Shown in pieces: positions 1-6,300 of a stretch of 6,692 nucleotides of DNA. Location: assembly GCA_902784045.1 (NCBI GenBank), contig CACZTE010000190.1, positions 1 through 6,692 on the forward strand. The letters are read 5' to 3'. The DNA comes from an uncultured Eubacterium sp. (GTDB taxonomy: Bacteria > Bacillota > Clostridia > Eubacteriales > Eubacteriaceae). The first letter of the stretch is position 1; each line of letters starts with the position of its first letter. The translations under genes and the position numbers were made by a program. The notes beneath the pieces were generated by a model, which saw only the letters and a program-made list of their open reading frames with translations, had not been told where the DNA came from and searched no databases.

Positions 1-1
1 G

Positions 2-127
2 GAGCTTTTGGCAATGAACCCGGATATCAGTGACACGACTGTTCAAAGAACATTAGCGAATCTTTTGAAGCAAAATGAAATCAAAAATAATCGGTGGCGG
101 CCGATATACGAAATACATATGGAATGA
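2..127 (+). CDS. 3' end of an upstream gene, probable winged-helix C-terminus (Fic-like protein?), apparently frameshifted
   Basis: Partial gene, start outside the window. The open frame from base 2 encodes a helix-turn-helix-like stretch containing NPDISDTTVQRTLANLLKQ, which fits the recognition-helix region of a winged helix. It then runs into an unlikely ending (RWRPIYEIHME) and stops at TGA 125-127. One frame over, bases 84-137 read IIGGGRYTKY and end at TAA 135-137. A glycine-rich wing with a GGGRxTKY pattern is what I would expect after such a helix in Fic-family and related proteins. Removing one A from the A5 run at 83-87 joins the two parts. The gene is therefore a recent frameshift mutant, a slippage site or a sequencing error. 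The Fic assignment is a guess from the tail alone; other proteins with a C-terminal winged helix are possible. Fic genes are often found in type I R-M loci. Either stop lies 3-13 bases before hsdM, suggesting co-transcription. Confidence 0.5.
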   Translation, partial: ELLAMNPDISDTTVQRTLANLLKQNEIKNNRWRPIYEIHME

Positions 128-132
128 GGAGG
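126..132 (+). promoter_or_regulatory. Strong ribosome binding site for hsdM
   Basis: GAGGAGG, a near-perfect match to the anti-Shine-Dalgarno sequence, ends 8 bases before the ATG at 141. It settles that start over the out-of-frame ATG at 137, which would yield only five codons. The site overlaps the end of the upstream gene in both of its possible frames, so translation of the two may be coupled. Confidence 0.85.
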
Positions 133-140
133 ATTAATGC

Positions 141-1643
141 ATGATTACAGGTGAACTAAAAAACAAAATTGACGGACTTTGGGATGCGTTTGCGACAGGC
201 GGACTGGTCAATCCCTTGGAAGTCATTGAACAGATCACATATTTGATGTTTATCAGAGATTTAGATGACGCGGATATCAAGCGGGAAAAAGAAAGCGCGA
301 TGCTTGGTCTGCCTTATAAAAGCATTTTCGCGGATCAGGTGAAAATCGGCAACCATACCATTGACGGAAGACAGTTAAAATGGTCCGTTTTTCATGATTT
401 TCCGGCAGGCAGAATGTATACCGTGATGCAGGATTGGGTTTTTCCTTTTATCAAAAATCTCCATCATGATAAAAACAGCGCGTATTCGAAATACATGGAC
501 GACGCGATTTTTAAACTGCCCACGCCGTTACTCTTATCTAAGGTCGTCGACGCGTTAGATGACATTTATGACGTGATGAACAAGACGCAGTCTTCGGATG
601 TTCGCGGAGATGTGTATGAATATCTGTTAAACAAGATTGCGTCAGCTGGCAGAAACGGACAGTTTCGAACGCCAAGGCATATCATTGCCATGATGGTAAA
701 GATGATTGACCCCAAATCCGATGATGTGATTTGTGATCCTGCCTGCGGCACATCGGGGTTTTTGGTGTCAGCGGCCATGTATTTAAAAGAGACCAGGAAA
801 AACGAAATCTTTTTTGACAAAGATAAAAAAGAGCACTACATGAATTCGATGTTTCATGGATTTGATATGGACAGAACCATGCTGCGCATCGGCGCCATGA
901 ACATGATGACGCACGGCATTGACAATCCGTTTATCGAATATCGCGACAGTTTGTCGGATCAAAATGCTGACCATGATAAGTATTCCTTGATTTTGGCTAA
1001 TCCGCCCTTTAAGGGAAGTTTGGACGCGGATGTCGTTTCCGCGGATTTGTTAAAAGTGTGTAAGACAAAGAAAACAGAACTTTTATTCCTGGCGCTATTC
1101 CTGCGCATCTTAAAAGTGGGCGGACGGTGCGCGTGTATCGTTCCGGACGGTGTGCTTTTTGGCTCATCCAAAGCGCATCAAAGCATTCGCAAGCAGATTG
1201 TCGAAGAGAATCGATTAGAAGCTGTGATTTCGATGCCTTCCGGCGTGTTTAAGCCCTATGCCGGTGTCTCAACCGCCATTCTGATTTTTACGAAAACCGG
1301 TCATGGCGGAACAGATGATGTTTGGTTTTATGATATGCGGGCGGACGGATTCAGCCTGGATGATAAACGCGCGCCGGTGGATGACAATGATATTCCGGAT
1401 ATAATCAACCGGTTTAAACACCTTGATCAAGAAGCGGAGAGACAACGGACCGACCAATCTTTTATGGTGCCGAAGCAGGAAATCGCGGATAATCAATATG
1501 ACCTTTCGATTAATAAATACAAAGAAGTGGTCTATGATAAAATTGAGTATCCGCCGACCATTGAGATTATGGCGGATATTCGTGAAATAGAGATGGAAAT
1601 CGGCAAGGAAATGGATGAACTGGAGAAATTGCTTGAGTTGTAG
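141..1643 (+). CDS. hsdM: Type I restriction-modification system, DNA methyltransferase subunit HsdM
   Basis: Transfers a methyl group from S-adenosylmethionine to the N6 of adenine in the site chosen by HsdS; two HsdM with one HsdS form the methyltransferase. The 500-residue length is normal for the family. Residues about 5-145 look like the HsdM N-terminal helical domain (LKNKIDGLWDAF near the start, EQITYLMFIRDLDD at 30-43). The N6 methylase domain follows: GQFRTPRHI at 173-181, the SAM-binding motif I DPACGTSGF at 199-207, and catalytic motif IV NPPF at 287-290. The last 30 residues are charged and helical (EIEMEIGKEMDELEKLLEL), as expected for contact with the HsdS helices. Both key motifs are intact, so the enzyme should be active. 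It is the first gene of the R-M operon, has a strong ribosome binding site, and has a higher GC content than hsdS downstream. The C-terminal boundary and start are unambiguous. Confidence 0.96.
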   Translation: MITGELKNKIDGLWDAFATGGLVNPLEVIEQITYLMFIRDLDDADIKREKESAMLGLPYKSIFADQVKIGNHTIDGRQLKWSVFHDFPAGRMYTVMQDWVFPFIKNLHHDKNSAYSKYMDDAIFKLPTPLLLSKVVDALDDIYDVMNKTQSSDVRGDVYEYLLNKIASAGRNGQFRTPRHIIAMMVKMIDPKSDDVICDPACGTSGFLVSAAMYLKETRKNEIFFDKDKKEHYMNSMFHGFDMDRTMLRIGAMNMMTHGIDNPFIEYRDSLSDQNADHDKYSLILANPPFKGSLDADVVSADLLKVCKTKKTELLFLALFLRILKVGGRCACIVPDGVLFGSSKAHQSIRKQIVEENRLEAVISMPSGVFKPYAGVSTAILIFTKTGHGGTDDVWFYDMRADGFSLDDKRAPVDDNDIPDIINRFKHLDQEAERQRTDQSFMVPKQEIADNQYDLSINKYKEVVYDKIEYPPTIEIMADIREIEMEIGKEMDELEKLLEL

Positions 1644-1652
1644 AAAGGAAAA

Positions 1653-1679
1653 ACAAATCTGATGCGAATTGAGATTTGT
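1653..1679 (+). repeat. 8-bp perfect inverted repeat (hairpin) in the hsdM-hsdS gap
   Basis: ACAAATCT at 1653-1660 is the exact reverse complement of AGATTTGT at 1672-1679, separated by an 11-base loop. The right arm directly touches the GGGG that probably serves as the hsdS ribosome binding site (1680-1683). No run of T follows, so it is not an intrinsic terminator. It could be an RNA hairpin that tunes hsdS translation or mRNA processing. A chance repeat in AT-rich DNA is also possible. Confidence 0.5.
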
Positions 1680-1683
1680 GGGG
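1680..1683 (+). promoter_or_regulatory. Weak ribosome binding site for hsdS
   Basis: GGGG lies 7 bases before the ATG at 1691 and is a poorer match than the GAGGAGG of hsdM. The ATGs at 1662 and 1684 are out of frame with hsdS. The chosen start gives MAKYKLGEICEI, a typical HsdS beginning. A weaker site would fit the need for less HsdS than HsdM (1:2 in the complex). Confidence 0.5.
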
Positions 1684-1690
1684 ATGATAG

Positions 1691-2842
1691 ATGGCAAAAT
1701 ATAAGCTTGGAGAAATATGTGAAATCGTATCTGGAAGTACTCCAAAAACTAATATAGATGCGTATTGGGATGGTAACATTAAATGGATTACGCCTGCAGA
1801 AATAACTGATGATACGTATATTATCAATGATAGTAGTCGAAAAATAACTGAATTAGGAAAAAGAAAAACAGGATTATCTTCTTTTCCTGAAGGAACAGTT
1901 ATTCTTTCTTCCAGAGCTCCTATCGGAAAAGTTGCTATTGCTGGATGTGAAATGTGTTGTAATCAAGGATTTAAAAATTTGATTTGCTCTGAAAAGATAA
2001 ATAATAAGTATTTATATTGGTTTTTGAAAGGAAATACAAATTTTTTAAACTCATTGGGAAGAGGTGCAACATTTAAAGAAATATCAAAAAAGATAGTTTC
2101 AAATATTGTAATTAATGTTCCGGATAAAAAAGAACAAATCAAAGTGGTTGAAATCCTTGAGAAGTTAAGTTGTATTGTTAATCTTCATAAAAAAGAATTA
2201 GATAAATTAAATGAACTCATCAAAGCCCGATTTATCGAGATGTTTGGGGATCCATTAGATAAGAAAAGAGCAAATGTAAAATTCACTGACTGTGTTATGT
2301 TTAATCCAAAGAAATCAGAAGTCAGTAATGATATGGACATAAATGTATCTTTTGTTCCTATGGAGTGTATTGGAGTTGACGGTTCGTTCTCAATTAAAGA
2401 AACTGGAAAAGTATTAGATTATTATAAAGGTTATACATATTTTAGGGATGGAGATGTTTTATTAGCGAAGATTACACCATGTTTTGAAAATGGTAAGGTT
2501 GCTATTGCTGAAGGCTGTACTAATGGAATAGGATTTGGAACTACTGAGTTTCATGTTTTAAGACCTATTGCAAGCGTTTCTAAAGCAGAATGGATTAAGG
2601 CATTATTAAATAATGATAATGTTCATAAATATGCAATATTAAATATGACAGGTTCAGCAGGTCAAAAACGAATCCAAGCATCTTTTTTTGAAAAACTTAA
2701 ATTATACTTACCTTCAATTGACGAGCAGATGAAGTTTTCATATTTTGTCAACCAAGTTGACAAATCAAAAGCCTCGGTTCAGAAATCATTGGATAAAACC
2801 CAACTTTTATTCGATAGTTTGATGCAGGAATACTTCGGATAA
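1691..2842 (+). CDS. hsdS: Type I restriction-modification system, specificity subunit HsdS
   Basis: Recognises the split DNA target and holds HsdM and HsdR on it. At 383 residues it has the usual two-half layout. The first target recognition domain spans about 3-145 (LGEICEIVSGSTP at 6-18, SSRAPIGKVAIAG at 73-85, a common beta-strand motif of these domains). The first conserved helical spacer is about 146-190 and ends in the family signature LNELIKARFIEMFGDP (173-188). The second recognition domain is about 195-342. The second helical spacer, 343-383, ends in LLFDSLMQEYFG, a typical HsdS C-terminus. The gene is intact. The recognition site cannot be read from the sequence. Base composition is clearly more AT-rich than in hsdM and hsdR, most strongly inside the two recognition domains, which suggests these parts were acquired separately by recombination. 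No second hsdS or site-specific recombinase is seen in the window. Confidence 0.95.
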   Translation: MAKYKLGEICEIVSGSTPKTNIDAYWDGNIKWITPAEITDDTYIINDSSRKITELGKRKTGLSSFPEGTVILSSRAPIGKVAIAGCEMCCNQGFKNLICSEKINNKYLYWFLKGNTNFLNSLGRGATFKEISKKIVSNIVINVPDKKEQIKVVEILEKLSCIVNLHKKELDKLNELIKARFIEMFGDPLDKKRANVKFTDCVMFNPKKSEVSNDMDINVSFVPMECIGVDGSFSIKETGKVLDYYKGYTYFRDGDVLLAKITPCFENGKVAIAEGCTNGIGFGTTEFHVLRPIASVSKAEWIKALLNNDNVHKYAILNMTGSAGQKRIQASFFEKLKLYLPSIDEQMKFSYFVNQVDKSKASVQKSLDKTQLLFDSLMQEYFG

Positions 2843-2870
2843 ATGACACGCTGTCGATGATTATTTAAAT

Positions 2871-2874
2871 GGAG
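2871..2874 (+). promoter_or_regulatory. Ribosome binding site for the SWIM gene
   Basis: GGAG sits 7 bases before the ATG at 2882, in the 39-base gap after hsdS. It supports this small gene being translated in its own right. Confidence 0.7.
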
Positions 2875-2881
2875 ATGTTTT

Positions 2882-3316
2882 ATGGGTATTGTTGAAAAGG
2901 CGCCTAAGAAAATTGTATGGAGAGCAATAAACTATTATCAACAGAATAAAGTCCGGGAAGTCCATGCAGTCGGGGAAAACTGTTATACAGCAAAGGTGGC
3001 CGGCAGCGGAAAAGCGGACTATGATGTGTTTATCGATATCGCGCATCCGAAGAAATGCACGTGCACATGCCCGTTTGCGAAGGAAAATAATGTCATATGT
3101 AAACATATGGTCGCGGCATACTTTTCGGTTAATCCGGATGCTATCAATGATTTTGAAGAAGATGAGAGACGATATTATGAAGATAAAGATTATCGGTGGC
3201 AGAAAGATAAAGAGAAGATGAAAGTATTTGCTCGAAAACTGTCAAAAGAAGAACTGGTTGACGCGTTAGCGGAGTGTTGGCTGGAGCTCGAATCATATCG
3301 TCTGAAAAATCGTTAA
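2882..3316 (+). CDS. Small SWIM zinc-finger protein encoded inside the R-M operon
   Basis: A 144-residue soluble protein of unknown role. Residues about 11-80 resemble a SWIM domain: a helix (WRAINYYQQNKV, 13-24), beta strands (about 26-55, ending YDVFIDI), then the zinc-binding pattern CxCx9CxH made by C61, C63, C73 and H75. An extra cysteine, C59, precedes it. The remainder (about 90-144) is rich in charged residues and predicted helical (EEDERRYYEDKDYRWQKDKE, then SKEELVDALAECWLELESY), with no second known domain, signal peptide or membrane segment. SWIM domains are known to bind DNA or proteins and often accompany SNF2-type helicases. Here the domain stands alone, between hsdS and hsdR, 39 bases after the one and about 4-13 before the other. 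Co-expression with HsdR, an SF2 translocase, suggests an accessory or regulatory subunit, but this is inference. Its own ribosome binding site and GC content (after the first ~20 codons) like hsdM and hsdR support a real gene. Confidence 0.88.
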   Translation: MGIVEKAPKKIVWRAINYYQQNKVREVHAVGENCYTAKVAGSGKADYDVFIDIAHPKKCTCTCPFAKENNVICKHMVAAYFSVNPDAINDFEEDERRYYEDKDYRWQKDKEKMKVFARKLSKEELVDALAECWLELESYRLKNR

Positions 3317-3324
3317 AAGGGTGG
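3317..3324 (+). promoter_or_regulatory. Ribosome binding site that decides the hsdR start
   Basis: The purine-rich AAGGGTGG ends 5 bases before ATG 3330. If GTG 3321 were the start, its purine run (AAAAGG) would abut the codon with no spacing. ATG 3330 is therefore preferred, and the GTG belongs to the binding site itself. The preceding gene's stop is at 3314-3316, so coupling by terminating ribosomes is likely. Confidence 0.6.
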
Positions 3325-3329
3325 ACAAA

Positions 3330-6300
3330 ATGGCAACGAATTTTGATTATCTGAAAAAAGAACCAAAATTTAAAAGCTTTGCGGATGTGGCCATATCCGC
3401 GGAAAAAATTATTCTCATGGATCCGGAGGCAAGCATTATCAACAGCCGGCGCGCGATGGAATTTGCCGTAAAATGGATGTATTCCGTTGACAACGATCTG
3501 GAAAAACCATATCAGGATAATCTGAAAAGCTTGATGAACGCGGAGGATTTTCGGGAAATAGTCGGTCCGGATATGTGGAAGCGAATGGATTTTATTCGCA
3601 GATGCGGCAATAATGTTGCTCATAGCGGAAAAAGAATCGGCCGGGATGAAGCGATGCTCTGCCTGGAAAATCTCTTTATCTATTTGGATTACGTCGCCTA
3701 TTGCTATGCTGACGCGTATGAGGAGCGCGCGTTCAATCCCAAATTGATCGCTGAGAGAATTCAAAAGGCCAAAGAAAACCGCAAACAGGCTGAAGCGACG
3801 AAAATCGAACTGCAAAAGGAAATAGAAAATTCCGCCAGGAAGGATATCGATTTAGAAAAGCTTCGTCAAGAGAATGAATCTTTGAAAGAAGCCTTATCCG
3901 CGCGCCGCGCCGAAAAACAACAGACCTACGTTCCGAAACCGCTTGATTTAACCGAGTTTAAGACCAGAAAGATTTACATCGATTCGATGCTGATTGACGC
4001 GGGATGGACCGAGGGAAAAGATTGGCTCAATGAAGTAGAACTTTCCGGAATGCCGAACAAATCAGAAACCGGATTCGCGGATTATGTCCTGTATGACGAC
4101 GCGCATAAACCATTGGCTGTCATTGAAGCCAAAAAGACCTGCGCGGACGTGGTGCAGGGACGGCAACAGGCCAAACTCTATGCGGACATCATCGAAAAAG
4201 AATGCGGAAGACGGCCGGTCGTCTTTTTGACGAACGGATTTGAAACGAGAATCATCGACAATCACTATCCTGAAAGAAAAATAGCCGAAATCTATTCAAA
4301 ACGTGATTTGGAAAAGCTGTATAATCTTCAGGCGATGAAGACCGGTTTGACTCATGTCACCGTGGATAAAAATATCGCGGGGCGTTATTATCAGGAAGCC
4401 GCGATCAAAGCGGTTTGTGATAGCTTTGATCAAAAAAACCGCAGAAAAGCGTTGCTGGTCATGGCGACGGGTTCCGGAAAAACCAGAACAGTCATTGCCT
4501 TATGCAAGGTTTTATTAGAAGCGGGATGGATCAAGAATATCCTGTTTCTCGCCGATCGCAATTCTCTGGTCACGCAGGCCAAACGGAGCTTTGTCAATCT
4601 GCTTCCGGATTTATCCTGCACCAACCTCTGCGAAGAAAAAGAAAATTACAATTCGCATTGTGTGTTTTCAACCTATCAAACGATGATGGGATGCATTGAT
4701 TCTGTGAAAGATGACGATGGCAAACTGTTTACAAGCGGACATTTTGATCTTGTGATTTGCGATGAGGCGCATCGGTCCATCTATAACAGATATAAAGATA
4801 TTTTCACGTATTTTGATGCCCCGTTAGTCGGCCTGACAGCCACGCCGAAAGATGAAATAGATAAAAACACGTATACGATTTTTGAACTGGAAAACGGCGT
4901 GCCCACCTATGGTTATGATTTGGCGCAGGCCGTCAAAGACGGTTATCTCGTCGATTATGTGTCTGTAGAGACAAAACTGAAATTCATTGAACAGGGCATC
5001 AATTACGCTGATCTTCCCGAAGAAGAAAAAGAAGAATATGAAAACACGTTCGGGAACGAAAACGGGGAACTGCCGGACAAAATCAGCTCTTCAGCGTTAA
5101 ATACATGGTTGTTTAACGAAGACACCATCAAACAGGTGCTTCATATCGTGATGCGTGACGCGTTAAAAATCAACTATGGCGAAAAAATCGGCAAAACCAT
5201 TATCTTCGCGAAAAATCATGAACACGCTGAAAAAATTTTGGAAGTCTTTAACAAAGAATATCCCAACTTGTCCAATGGCGAAAATGGCCGCGCTTACGCG
5301 AAAGTCATTGATAACTATATGACATACTCTCAAAACGCGATTGATGAATTTTCCGACGCCAACAAACTGCCGCAGATCGCCATTTCGGTGGATATGCTCG
5401 ATACAGGGATTGATGTGCCGGAAATTTTAAATCTCGTCTTTTTCAAAAAAGTTATGAGCAAAGCGAAGTTTTGGCAGATGATTGGCCGCGGAACAAGACT
5501 GTGTCCGGGTCTGATTGACGGCGAAGATAAAAGTAAATTCTATATCTTCGATTTCTGCGGAAACTTTGAGTTCTTTAGAATGGGAGAGGGCCGTCCGACA
5601 GCCAATATGATCGCGCTTCAGGGGGCGGTGTTTAAACTGGAATTCCAAATTGCGTACAAGCTTCAGGATATCAACTATCAGACAGACAGCTTAATCGCAT
5701 TTCGTCAAAATCTCGTAGCCATCATGGCGGGAAAAGTGAAGGAATTAAACCGCGAGAATTTTGCGGTCAGACAACATATCAAGTATGTCGATTTATACGC
5801 GTCAGAAAAGAATTATCAATCCCTTTCATATGAAGACACCTTATTGGTGGGCGAGGAACTGGCGCCTCTGATTTTGCCGGACAATGATGAGGCATCGGCG
5901 GTTCGTTTTGACGCGTTGATGTATGCCTTGGAATTGGCGCAGCTCGCGGGACAAAAATACGGACGCTATCAGTCTGATTTATTCAAAAAAGTCAGCGGAA
6001 TCGCTTCTGTTGCCAATATCCCGGAGATTCAGGCAAAGCATGAATTAATCGAGAAGATACTGAACACAGATTATGTGGAGCGCGCCGGTATAGACGATTT
6101 CGAGTATATCAGAGAAAATTTGCGTGATTTGATGAAGTATTTACCAAAAAACAAAGTGAGATATGATACGAATTTTGTTGATGATATTTTGGATACACAG
6201 TGGAATGATGCGGAACTTGAAAATGACGAATTAAAAAATTATAAGGCAAAAGCTGAGTATTATATCCGACAACATCAGGATAATATCGCGATTGCCAAAC

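Noticed and set aside
65..93. Possible promoter TTGAAG, 17-base spacer, TAATCG before hsdM
   Set aside because: The -10 element is a poor match and the site lies in the coding tail of the upstream gene; not enough to call.
1269..1745. Minus-strand open frame of 158 codons over the end of hsdM
   Set aside because: Antisense shadow of hsdM with low-complexity Phe/Ile/His-rich product and no family resemblance.
1662..1754. Alternative short reading frame from ATG 1662 overlapping the start of hsdS
   Set aside because: Out of frame with hsdS, about 30 codons, no ribosome binding site and no recognisable product.
1691..2842. Phase-variable inverting hsdS cassette
   Set aside because: Only one hsdS and no recombinase or second set of recognition domains is in the window; the 8-bp repeat upstream is too short to support inversion. 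Sequence outside the window could change this.
2845..2855. Small hairpin GACA-CGC-TGTC after hsdS as a terminator
   Set aside because: Only four base pairs and no T run follows; expected by chance.
3321..3323. GTG as the hsdR start
   Set aside because: No properly spaced ribosome binding site; ATG 3330, nine bases later and in frame, has AAGGGTGG at suitable spacing and gives a typical HsdR N-terminus.
3144..3815. Minus-strand open frame of 223 codons across the SWIM-hsdR junction
   Set aside because: It lies antisense to two well-supported genes, has no recognisable domain and is explained by the codon use of the real genes.
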